A DNA stretch of 64,000 bases, taken from positions 1 to 64,000 of the forward strand of contig NZ_JAAONY010000002.1 in the NCBI RefSeq assembly GCF_011602085.1. The letters are read 5' to 3'. The translations under genes were made by a program, and so were the position numbers. The stretch is from Pseudoteredinibacter isoporae. Lineage in GTDB: Bacteria; Pseudomonadota; Gammaproteobacteria; Pseudomonadales; Cellvibrionaceae. Shown here in pieces: positions 27,384 to 35,267 of the stretch. The notes below the pieces were generated by a model. It did no database searches. It was not told the origin of the DNA and was given only the letters and a program-made list of their open reading frames with translations. Every line of letters begins with the position of its first letter. Positions within the stretch are counted from its first letter, which is position 1.

Positions 27384-28410
27384 GGATATTCAATATCGCA
27401 TTGGTTATTTTTAAACGAACTTCAATATTGGATTTGCTGAGTTCCTGATAGAGATAAATATTGCTCAGTTGTTCTTCGCCGGGGTAAATACTTCGGTCGT
27501 TCAATTGCTCAAGGGGGATCATGGCTTTTGCGGCGCTGTTCGGTGTGGCAATCGCACCGTACGATGCGATTCTGGCAGCTTGTGCAGGCTGTGAAATAAA
27601 ATTAACGAAGTTTAACGCCCGCTCGAGGTTTTTTCCGCTCTTGCTAATTGCCAGGCAGTCCACCCACAAAACGGTACCCTCTTCCGGAACCACATAGCCC
27701 CAACGATCTTCTGCCTCCGCCAGCTCATTTAAACTGTATTGATCACCGCTGTAGACCATTGCCATGTGCAAGTCCTCAGCTTTATCTGAATAACCCAGAT
27801 AGCTGATAGGATATTCATAAGTCAATACAGCCCCGGTTTGATCTTTGAGTAAATCAAAAGCCTGTTTGAGCTTGCCTCGGTCATCGGTATTTACTTCAAA
27901 CCCCAAATGAAAAAGTGCAGGCGCAAGAATATCCGTATAATCATTAATCATACTGATATGGCCGTACAAATCGGGGCTCGGAGAAAGCAGGTCTGCCCAC
28001 TTTTCGGGGGCTTTTTTTAGCTTGTCTTTTCGGTAAGCGATACCCAGGGTGCCCCATAAATAGGGTATGGCATAGTCGCCGCATCGCTTACGCCAAAATG
28101 GTTCGATGTTTTTTAAACTCGGTAAGCGTTCTTCCGTGAGTTTGAGCAACATACCTTCGCGACCAAAACGGCTGGCAATCACTTCATCAACCACCGCCAC
28201 ATCGATATGATGACGCTGGGAGTTTATAAGAATCGCATCTCGATCCTGATCACTGTCGAAGTAGACCTGTTCCAGTTTGCCGTTTTTCGCTTCCCATTCG
28301 GCCACTATATCGGGAGCGATGTAGTCCTCCCAATTAAGCAGACGCAAAGGCTCACAGAAAGCCAAGTTACTGAATGAAAGAAATAAATAGATAAACAACA
28401 ATCTGTACAT
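27361..28410 (-). CDS. nspS: PotD-like periplasmic polyamine-binding protein, NspS-like
   Basis: 349 aa from ATG 28410, which starts a proper signal peptide (MYRLLFIYLFLSFSNLAFC-E); earlier in-frame codons would precede it by 21 residues. Mature N-terminus LRLLNWEDYIAPDIVAEWE is the hallmark of spermidine/putrescine-binding proteins (PotD/PotF), followed by DVAVVDEVIASRFG, PYLWGTLGIAYRKD and GWVDCLAISK-like hinge segments (VLWVDCLAISK). No polyamine ABC permease or ATPase genes accompany it. Instead it overlaps a GGDEF-EAL gene by 23 bp, as nspS does mbaA in Vibrio. So it probably signals rather than transports, binding a polyamine such as norspermidine or spermidine and contacting the periplasmic domain of the neighbour. 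Confidence 0.82.
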   Translation of the reverse strand: MYRLLFIYLFLSFSNLAFCEPLRLLNWEDYIAPDIVAEWEAKNGKLEQVYFDSDQDRDAILINSQRHHIDVAVVDEVIASRFGREGMLLKLTEERLPSLKNIEPFWRKRCGDYAIPYLWGTLGIAYRKDKLKKAPEKWADLLSPSPDLYGHISMINDYTDILAPALFHLGFEVNTDDRGKLKQAFDLLKDQTGAVLTYEYPISYLGYSDKAEDLHMAMVYSGDQYSLNELAEAEDRWGYVVPEEGTVLWVDCLAISKSGKNLERALNFVNFISQPAQAARIASYGAIATPNSAAKAMIPLEQLNDRSIYPGEEQLSNIYLYQELSKSNIEVRLKITNAILNIHESKNTN

Positions 28411-28580
28411 GAATGCCCAACGACTCACGCAATAAACGTATACGGTGTAGGTGTTTAAAACGGTTGCATCCATGACATCAGACAGACCGCCAGCGAATGC
28501 CTTTTCCGGCCTGCCCCAACATCAAAGTATAGACTTAAATAGGCGGCTCACCAACACATGCCAGAACGACATGCAGTTGG

Positions 28581-30140
28581 CTACAAGGAGGGATAGTTTA
28601 CAATCTTGCGAATGGATTGATACAAGGGGCTTAAAGCCGAATACATCTTCAAATACACCTGTCGGTACATTTGCTCATAAACGTCAACATTCGCCTCAAT
28701 CGGTTCAAATGTCTGTCCGACGCGGCTCATATTTTGAGCAGCGGCTTTGTGGTCAGGATACCAGTTCATCGCAACCGCACTGTTAATGGCTGCCCCGAGG
28801 CCAGAAGTTTCGTAGGTTGCGGGCCTTTCAACTGCCATTCCAAAAATGTCGGCAGAGATCTGCATGATCTGATCACTTTGGGAGCCGCCACCTGAAATTC
28901 GTAAGCGACTTATCTTCTGGCCACTGCGTTTTTCGACACGTTCCTTGCCTTCGCGTAAAGCGAAACAAAGGCCTTCGATAATCGCGCGGTAAATATGAGC
29001 CTTGGTATGGACATCACCAAAGCCAATAATGGCGCCTTTTGCTCCGGGCCCCGGGTTTTTAATGCCCGGGCTCCAATACGGTTGAAGGGTTAAACCCATC
29101 GAGCCCGCAGGGACTTTTTTGAGTAATTCATCAAAAAGCGTTTCAACAGCAACACCTTGTTCCTTTGCCTGCAACTTCTCTTCCATGGCCATCTGTTCTT
29201 TAAACCAGCTGACCATCCAGTAACCGCGATAAACCATCGCTTCTGTATTGTAGCGCCCGGGTGTTGCTGCCGGATAAGGTGGAATCATCGGCGCTGATTC
29301 TATATAGCGAGAAAAATTTCCGTTGTACGTTGCCGTTGTGCCATAACTTAAACAACCAATATGCTCTTCCACGGCACCGGCACCCAGCAGCTCACAGGCT
29401 TTATCCGAGCCCGATGCCACAATCGGCAGGCCTGCGGGTAAACCGGTTTCTCCTGCGGCTTGCTCGTTAACCTCGGCCATCACTTCGCCTGCTGGAACCA
29501 GTTCAGGCAACATATCGGCTTTTAATGGCAGTGCACGCCAATGCCAGCTGCTGTCTTTGGCCCATTGTTGCTGTTTGTAGTCGAAAGGAATGTAGGCGAC
29601 CTGACTTGCCACGCTATCGATGTATTTACCGCTGAACCGATAATGGTGATAGCCGGACAACAACAAGAACTTATGGGTTTTCTGCCATAACTCCGGTTGT
29701 ACCTGATGAATCCAATTCGCCTCGGCCTGTTTCGTGAAATAATCAATATTGGATTTCAAGCCTAGCAATTTCAGAGGCCAATCCATCCAACCCAAAGACA
29801 CTGATTCGGGCGCTTCTCGTTGATCCAACCAAATAATTGCCGGGCGTAAGGGTTCGCCGTTCTTGTCGAGATTAATCACCGTGCCGCGTTGAGTCGTAAC
29901 ACTAAGCGCTGCGATTTGTTCGGGTTTAACCTTGCCCTGTTGCCATAAACACTGACAGGCCTCACAAAGCTTTTGCCAAAAATACTCAGCCGACTGTTCC
30001 GCCCAGGCAGGTTCCGGGCTGGTATAGGCCTCAATTGGAATATAGGCTTTATCGATCTGCTCGCCATGACGATCATAGGCCAGTGCACGAATGCTCTGGG
30101 TGCCATTGTCAATGCTCAGTACATAAGGCTTATCGTTCAT
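28581..30140 (-). CDS. FGGY-family carbohydrate kinase
   Basis: 519 aa kinase with two actin-like ATPase lobes. The N-terminal phosphate motif is LSIDNGTQSIRALAYD; later motifs are IIWLDQRE, the hinge/catalytic GLPIVASGSDKACELLGAG and SYGTTATYNG, and the adenosine-binding LRISGGGSQSDQIMQISADI. It is related to glycerol kinase but lacks the exact GTTSSR start motif of GlpK, so its substrate may be glycerol, another polyol, or a ketose. It is the last gene after the glycerol-3-phosphate dehydrogenase (60 bp) and an alkyl-DHAP-synthase-like gene, suggesting a joint pathway ending at dihydroxyacetone phosphate. Confidence 0.82.
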   Translation of the reverse strand: MNDKPYVLSIDNGTQSIRALAYDRHGEQIDKAYIPIEAYTSPEPAWAEQSAEYFWQKLCEACQCLWQQGKVKPEQIAALSVTTQRGTVINLDKNGEPLRPAIIWLDQREAPESVSLGWMDWPLKLLGLKSNIDYFTKQAEANWIHQVQPELWQKTHKFLLLSGYHHYRFSGKYIDSVASQVAYIPFDYKQQQWAKDSSWHWRALPLKADMLPELVPAGEVMAEVNEQAAGETGLPAGLPIVASGSDKACELLGAGAVEEHIGCLSYGTTATYNGNFSRYIESAPMIPPYPAATPGRYNTEAMVYRGYWMVSWFKEQMAMEEKLQAKEQGVAVETLFDELLKKVPAGSMGLTLQPYWSPGIKNPGPGAKGAIIGFGDVHTKAHIYRAIIEGLCFALREGKERVEKRSGQKISRLRISGGGSQSDQIMQISADIFGMAVERPATYETSGLGAAINSAVAMNWYPDHKAAAQNMSRVGQTFEPIEANVDVYEQMYRQVYLKMYSALSPLYQSIRKIVNYPSL

Positions 30141-30200
30141 GGTTCATTTATTCTTTGTCGAGTTATAGTAATGAGTGCAGTTTTGCGTAAGATCTTTTCG

Positions 30201-31826
30201 CTAGGCCGGAAGACTGTAGGCTCGGTGCCAAATGTCCTGATAGCGTTCGAGTTCTTCGGCCCAACGCTGTTCTGACCACTCCAACTCTTCCTGGCACAAC
30301 GTTTTGCAAAGTTCAAAAAGTTGCGAGGCACCATTGGGTAATAACAGACCCAAGCGGGTTCTGCGTAACAATAAATCATCGAGGTGCTCGACCCATTCCT
30401 CACGTAGAGCCCAACGCAGTTGAGCGGCACACGTTTTTTGATCGAAGAGAGGCTTTAGTTCTTCATTTTTTGCAGTGGCCAGAAAATCACTGGTGCGAAA
30501 ACCGTAACAAGCTTCTAAACGATCGAGTTGATCTTCGTTGAGATTGGCCTGGGCATTTTTCTTTGCTCCGCCGGGCCTAAACACAGCGGCTTCATCACGT
30601 TCAAACTGCCACCCCTTTAAATAGGGAGCGGCCTTTTCAAGAACATCCAAAGCCATCACCCGGAATGTTGTAAGCTTGCCGCCCGCGGCACTGATTAAGC
30701 CGTCATCGTCCCACACGGCATGGTCGCGTCGTTCTTTTGATGGCTTCTTGCGAGTTTTATCGGCAGAGCCCTGTTCAGCCTTTTGCGCGCGAGCAAATTG
30801 CTTGTCTCCGGCAATGACCGGACGAACGCCAGACCAGGTGGATACGATATCCTTTCTATCAATGCTTTCACTTGGGAAGTGGTGCCTTACAATTGCCAAA
30901 AGATATTCCAGTTCTTCCTTGGAAATATTTGCTTCCTGATCAAGGCTACCCTCGTAATCGAGATCTGTGGTGCCAATTACGCTGTGCCCTTCCCAGGGAA
31001 ATACAAAAACACTGCGTTTATCGTCCGGATGCTGGCAGCTGATTGCATGTTCAATAGGCAAGACACCTTTTCGCAATACGATATGACTACCTTTTAAAGG
31101 GCGTACCCGTTGTTCATCAATGCGAGCTTGACGCAGTCGATCCGCCCAGGCACCGGTGCTGTTTACGATGACGCTTGCCTTGCATTGAAATACCTCGCCC
31201 GATATCGCATCCTGGATTTCGACACTTTGATGTTCGGTATCCGCTTTCTGACTGGACTTCACCGCGCAATAATTCAGTAAGCTGGCACCATCGGCTTCCG
31301 CTTCCTGCAAAACTCGATACACCAGCCGGCTATCGTCGGTGACAGCATCGGTATAGAAAGCAGCGCCGGTTATACCGTTTTGATCAAGCTTTGAAAATGC
31401 CTCACCAAGTTCGGAATTGTTACAAATTTTGTGATTTTTAATGCCTGCTATGCGATCGTAACTGGCCAGCAGTAATTTCATCACTAAACGCCAGGGCTTC
31501 CAGCTTTTGGGTAAGAGGAAATAGTACCCCATGCGCTCGACAAGACCCGGGGCTTCCTTCAGCAAGCGCTCGCGTTCCAATAAGGACTCTCTGGTTAACT
31601 TTCTATCGCCCATAGCCAAATAGCGCAAGCCACCATGCACCATTTTGGAAGAGCGACTTGAGGTTCCCCAGGCGAAGTCTTTTTGTTCCAGTACCAAAAC
31701 GCTCAATCCTCGCCTCGCGGCTTCGCGAGCGACGCCGGCGCCGGTAATTCCGCCACCCACAACAATCATGTCCCAGTGTTTTCTTCGTGCACTTTCAATG
31801 CGGGTTCTGCGTTTTGCCTTGCTCAT
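30201..31826 (-). CDS. glpD: FAD-dependent glycerol-3-phosphate dehydrogenase
   Basis: About 541 aa from ATG 31826. Oxidises sn-glycerol 3-phosphate to dihydroxyacetone phosphate at the inner membrane, passing electrons to quinone. FAD-binding MIVVGGGITGAGVAREAARRG near the N-terminus, then the family signatures SSRSSKMVHGGLRYL and WSGVRPV, the SAAGGKLTTFR flavin segment, and a C-terminal DAO-C domain. There is an inserted charged loop (AQKAEQGSADKTRKKPSKER) around residue 375 that is longer than in E. coli GlpD. Lies between the FGGY kinase and the AGPS-like flavoprotein. No glpF or glpR is seen nearby. Confidence 0.9.
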   Translation of the reverse strand: MSKAKRRTRIESARRKHWDMIVVGGGITGAGVAREAARRGLSVLVLEQKDFAWGTSSRSSKMVHGGLRYLAMGDRKLTRESLLERERLLKEAPGLVERMGYYFLLPKSWKPWRLVMKLLLASYDRIAGIKNHKICNNSELGEAFSKLDQNGITGAAFYTDAVTDDSRLVYRVLQEAEADGASLLNYCAVKSSQKADTEHQSVEIQDAISGEVFQCKASVIVNSTGAWADRLRQARIDEQRVRPLKGSHIVLRKGVLPIEHAISCQHPDDKRSVFVFPWEGHSVIGTTDLDYEGSLDQEANISKEELEYLLAIVRHHFPSESIDRKDIVSTWSGVRPVIAGDKQFARAQKAEQGSADKTRKKPSKERRDHAVWDDDGLISAAGGKLTTFRVMALDVLEKAAPYLKGWQFERDEAAVFRPGGAKKNAQANLNEDQLDRLEACYGFRTSDFLATAKNEELKPLFDQKTCAAQLRWALREEWVEHLDDLLLRRTRLGLLLPNGASQLFELCKTLCQEELEWSEQRWAEELERYQDIWHRAYSLPA

Positions 31827-31852
31827 TATCAAATTTCCCGAAACCGTGCTGA

Positions 31853-33454
31853 CTAATCGACCAACTTACCTGGGTTCATAATTTTTTCCGGATCAAAGTG
31901 CTCGCAGAGACTTTGAATGGTGGCTATGCCCAATTCCCCTTTTTCCGCTGGCAGGTATTCTTTATGATCTTCACCGACGCCATGCTGATGACTGATGGTG
32001 CCCGCCACAGATACAATCGCTTTGGCTCCTGCCTGCTTCAGCGCCAACCAACGTTGATAAGCTTCATCATAATCACTACCCGCACGATACATGTACGTAG
32101 TGTAAACACTGCTGCCCTGGGGGTAAAAATGTGAGAGATGGGTAAAGACGTGGACTTTTTCACCGAAGGATTCTGCTGCCGTACGAATACTGCTTTCAAT
32201 AGCTTCCATGGCCTCATCCGTTTTACTCCAGTCGACCGCAGTTTCCATCGTATCGATGGCATAACCCAGATCCATAAACCCGTCACGTAAATACGGGCTG
32301 CGAAAACGGCTGTGTTCCCAGGCCTTGCCAATCAGCTTACCAATGTAAACGCCACCAAATTCACGACTCAATCGCTTCACTTGTTTCAATGCAAAACGGC
32401 AACTCTTTTTATCGCCCGTGGTACCGAAGGTAAACATCACTTTGCCTTCGGCCACACCACGCCAGCCCAGATATTTTTCAAGGTAGGCAATGGCCTTGGG
32501 GTCCCCTCCCAATTTTAAATGGGATGCGGTTTCTTCAGCATTACTTAAACGCATCATGGACAAAGGCAGCATTTGCTGGGCAAGCGTTTTACTCAGGGCC
32601 TTACCCTGCTCCCAGCTCGGAAAAAAAACACCGTAAAAATTTTCGACTTCAGCCAGTGGCGTAACGTGCATTTTCACTTTGCTGATGACGCCCATTCTTC
32701 CTTCGGAGCCCAGAACCACTTCGCGCAGATCTGTTCCGGCAGAGGTACCCGGAAATGTCGGGATATCGAGAGTTCCTTTAGGCGTAACCATGGTGCCGCC
32801 GGCGAACATTTTTTCAATGCGTCCATATCGCAGGGATTGCTGCCCACTGGAGCGACTCGCGACCCAGCCACCGACGGTAGACAATTCCCAGGACTGTGGA
32901 AAATGCCCTAAGGTGTAACCTTCGGCATTCAATAACTTTTCCAGCTCTGGCCCAGCCAAACCCGCGCCCAATGTTGCAATCTGACTTTCGCGATCGAGGT
33001 GATAGAGTTCCTTAAATTTCGCCAGACTCAAGGTAATGACGGGCTTGTCAGACTTGGGAGGGTTAATGTGCCCAACGACTGAAGTGCCCCCGCCGTAAGG
33101 AATAACAATGGCGTTGCAGGATTGAGCCAGCGTCAGAATGTCTTGAATCTGTTCTTCAGTTTCCGGGAACGCTACGGCATCCGGTACCGCACCCAATTCA
33201 CCTGATCGCAGTGCGAAAAGGTCGGGCAAACTCTGCCCACGGCTATGACGTACACGGATTTCGCTATCAAAGGACAGCAGCGGATGCGACTCCAGGCGGC
33301 TGGCAGGTAACTTGGCCAACACCTCATCAAGCTCGGCAACCGTCAAGGCTTCTGCAGCCCCCAGGCGCTCTTCCGCCATTGTCACCGCCTGTGGGCTGGG
33401 ACTGTGCTGATATTCACCATTGAGCATGCCCCAACCATTCCAACGCCTTTCCAT
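31853..33454 (-). CDS. FAD-linked oxidase, alkyl-dihydroxyacetonephosphate-synthase-like
   Basis: 533 aa of the VAO/AGPS flavoprotein family. The N-terminus MERRWNGWG is characteristic of bacterial AGPS-like proteins. The FAD_binding_4 domain (about 90-270) includes VIPYGGGTSVVGHINPP, LSTVGGWVASRSSGQQSLRYG and VVLGSEGRMGVI. The C-terminal oxidase domain ends in GTISHQHGVGEDHKEYL and DPEKIMNPGKLVD. In true AGPS the region equivalent to SHQHGVG carries active-site histidines, and here the pattern is partly kept. AGPS makes ether-lipid precursors from acyl-DHAP, while relatives oxidise hydroxy acids. Position as first gene before glpD and an FGGY kinase suggests DHAP-centred glycerol or ether-lipid metabolism. 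Confidence 0.8.
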   Translation of the reverse strand: MERRWNGWGMLNGEYQHSPSPQAVTMAEERLGAAEALTVAELDEVLAKLPASRLESHPLLSFDSEIRVRHSRGQSLPDLFALRSGELGAVPDAVAFPETEEQIQDILTLAQSCNAIVIPYGGGTSVVGHINPPKSDKPVITLSLAKFKELYHLDRESQIATLGAGLAGPELEKLLNAEGYTLGHFPQSWELSTVGGWVASRSSGQQSLRYGRIEKMFAGGTMVTPKGTLDIPTFPGTSAGTDLREVVLGSEGRMGVISKVKMHVTPLAEVENFYGVFFPSWEQGKALSKTLAQQMLPLSMMRLSNAEETASHLKLGGDPKAIAYLEKYLGWRGVAEGKVMFTFGTTGDKKSCRFALKQVKRLSREFGGVYIGKLIGKAWEHSRFRSPYLRDGFMDLGYAIDTMETAVDWSKTDEAMEAIESSIRTAAESFGEKVHVFTHLSHFYPQGSSVYTTYMYRAGSDYDEAYQRWLALKQAGAKAIVSVAGTISHQHGVGEDHKEYLPAEKGELGIATIQSLCEHFDPEKIMNPGKLVD

Positions 33455-33510
33455 ACATTCCCCCGCTGTGTTTTCGCTACGCCGCTCACTCTGATGAGGG
33501 CCCTGTTGTT

Positions 33511-33575
33511 CGTTATTCGGTACTTCTCGTTATTCGGTACTTCTCGTTATTCGGTACTTCTCGTTATTCGGTACT
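33511..33575. repeat. 17-bp tandem repeat, 3.8 copies, in divergent control region
   Basis: Unit CGTTATTCGGTACTTCT repeats at 33511, 33528 and 33545, with a 14-bp partial copy at 33562; the copies are identical. It lies between the minus-strand AGPS-like/glpD/kinase genes and the divergent AraC-family gene. It could be an array of operator sites (17 bp is near 1.6 helical turns) or a slippage-prone repeat altering promoter spacing. Confidence 0.85.
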
Positions 33576-33708
33576 GTCAGGATTTAATACTATGTTGGCC
33601 TGTGGCTCTTTTCGATGCCTGTAGAAGCCGTTAGAATCACCAAACGAGCCAAACTGCCCATTCAGCTCACTGACATCAGTAGAATAACCACTCGAACAAG
33701 GCCTTCAT

Positions 33709-34737
33709 TTGAGCAATTTAAGCGCTTCCATCCCCGCCCTTAAACAATACCTGACGGCTGCCGAAGCCCTTGGTGTCGATATTCGACCCGTATTGGCTCA
33801 GCACAATATCGATGAACGCCAGCTGGAAGACAACAGCGCCCGGATCAGCCTGGCTCGCTTTGAAACTATATTTATTGCGCTGCTTGAAGCCAGCGGCCAC
33901 CCCTATTTCGGCCTCTATGCCAGCAATCACATTAATCCTTCGATGTACGCCAGTCTCGGTCTGATTTCCATCAGCGCTGCCAGCCTGCGTGCCTGTATCG
34001 AAATCGTGCCAACCTATGAAACCCTGGTTGGCGATATGGGGTACACCGAATTGCAGGAGGAACCCGATTGGATGGCCCAGGTCTGGCATTGTCAGTTGGA
34101 AAATCCGCTGGCCAGACGACATATCAGCGAAGCGGTGTTGGCCTCCTGGTTTCTCTATGGCAAAAACATGCTGGGTCTGGAAGGCGATCTTTGCGGACTG
34201 AGTTTTCAACATGACGCTCCCGCCACTGAACTGTCTGAATACCAGGCGGTGTTTTCCTGCGAACCCCGTTTCTCTCAAACGCATAACGCACTGCACCTTC
34301 CCAAAGACGCCATGGACCGGCCTCTTCCCCAGGCGAATCCGGCGTTGCAGGAATCGTTGATTGCCCACGCGGATCAACTTCTCGAGCGTCTAAGCCCTCA
34401 AAAACGCCAACGGGATCTCAATGATATTCATCGCACTATGCGACAGCTGTTGCCCCAGGGCAGTCTCAGTAAAAGCGGTTTGGCGGCCTCACTCAATATG
34501 AGTTCACGCACATTGCAACGACGCTTCGAACAGGCCGGGAGCAGCTATCAGGAATCTCTGAGTCAGATTCGCTTTGAGCTGGCCAAACAACTTTTACGAG
34601 ACAAGGTAGACAGCCACAGCATCTGCCAACATTTGGGTTTCACTGAACCAAGATCCTTTTTCAGACGCTTTAAGCAATGGAGCGGCATGACTACCCGTGA
34701 ATTTCTATTAAGTGAGGAAGAGAAATCCGATCTATAG
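33709..34737 (+). CDS. AraC-family transcriptional regulator
   Basis: 342 aa. TTG start with AAGG 6-8 nt upstream; there is no in-frame ATG near. The N-terminal domain (about 15-200) is of the AraC_N/arabinose-binding-like type found in OruR- and ArgR-like regulators (LYASNHINPSMYASLGL). The C-terminal double helix-turn-helix (about 245-335) includes SKSGLAASLNMSSRTLQRRF and the second-helix motif CQHLGFTEPRSFFRRFKQWSG. It is divergent from the AGPS-like/glpD/FGGY kinase gene set and is the natural candidate regulator; the 17-bp repeats in between are candidate sites. Confidence 0.88.
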   Translation: MSNLSASIPALKQYLTAAEALGVDIRPVLAQHNIDERQLEDNSARISLARFETIFIALLEASGHPYFGLYASNHINPSMYASLGLISISAASLRACIEIVPTYETLVGDMGYTELQEEPDWMAQVWHCQLENPLARRHISEAVLASWFLYGKNMLGLEGDLCGLSFQHDAPATELSEYQAVFSCEPRFSQTHNALHLPKDAMDRPLPQANPALQESLIAHADQLLERLSPQKRQRDLNDIHRTMRQLLPQGSLSKSGLAASLNMSSRTLQRRFEQAGSSYQESLSQIRFELAKQLLRDKVDSHSICQHLGFTEPRSFFRRFKQWSGMTTREFLLSEEEKSDL

Positions 34738-34739
34738 GA

Positions 34740-35255
34740 TCAGCGTACGCCCCGGGATTTCAGAAAGCGCCTGATTTTGGTCCGCATATTTTTCATGGGC
34801 GAGGACGTGTTGAATTGTATCATTCGGCCCAATGTCCACTTTTCATACCAAGTGTGAACGTATAAATCTTCATTGTTGCAGCTTTGAATGATTTCCAAGA
34901 CTCGATGAATGACAACGCTGTATTCCTCAAGCAGCGCTTGATAATCCCATGTTGCGTAATCCTTGTGAAATTTTTCAGCCAATGGGCCCAGCTGGTTCCA
35001 CTTGTAACCGGTTTCAGGAATATCGACCGCACGGCCAGACTGCTTCGCTTCGACCCACTTAATCACCAGTTTTCCCCAGCCGATTAAATAGGCCAGTGTA
35101 TCGCTGACGCTAATGACCGTGCCCTTAATATTCCCCTCGACCCCCATTGTTCGCGTCAGTGACGGAGGAACTCGTTGGTAATCGCCTAGAATTTTGGTGT
35201 AGCTGTCCTCAATGGCATTCAGCAACTCATCCTTGTTTTGCGGTATTGAAGACAT
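34740..35255 (-). CDS. ClbS/DfsB-family four-helix protein
   Basis: 171 aa, all-helical. N-terminal SSIPQNKDELLNAIEDSYTK and the following pattern (VSDTLAYLIGWGKLVIKWVE, IPETGYKWNQLGPLAEKF, FNTSSPMKNMRTKIRRFLK) fit the ClbS/DfsB family (formerly DUF1706). ClbS in colibactin producers hydrolyses a cyclopropane to protect DNA, but most family members have no known substrate. The gene begins 12 bp after the pseudokinase gene and so is probably co-transcribed with it. Confidence 0.8.
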   Translation of the reverse strand: MSSIPQNKDELLNAIEDSYTKILGDYQRVPPSLTRTMGVEGNIKGTVISVSDTLAYLIGWGKLVIKWVEAKQSGRAVDIPETGYKWNQLGPLAEKFHKDYATWDYQALLEEYSVVIHRVLEIIQSCNNEDLYVHTWYEKWTLGRMIQFNTSSPMKNMRTKIRRFLKSRGVR

Positions 35256-35267
35256 AAAATTCCAGAC

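Noticed and set aside
28451-28786. Plus-strand 111-codon frame between NspS-like and kinase genes
   Set aside because: It overlaps the end of the FGGY kinase on the opposite strand and has no family signal.
33511-33575. CRISPR-like repeat array
   Set aside because: The copies are directly adjacent with no spacers, and no cas genes are present.
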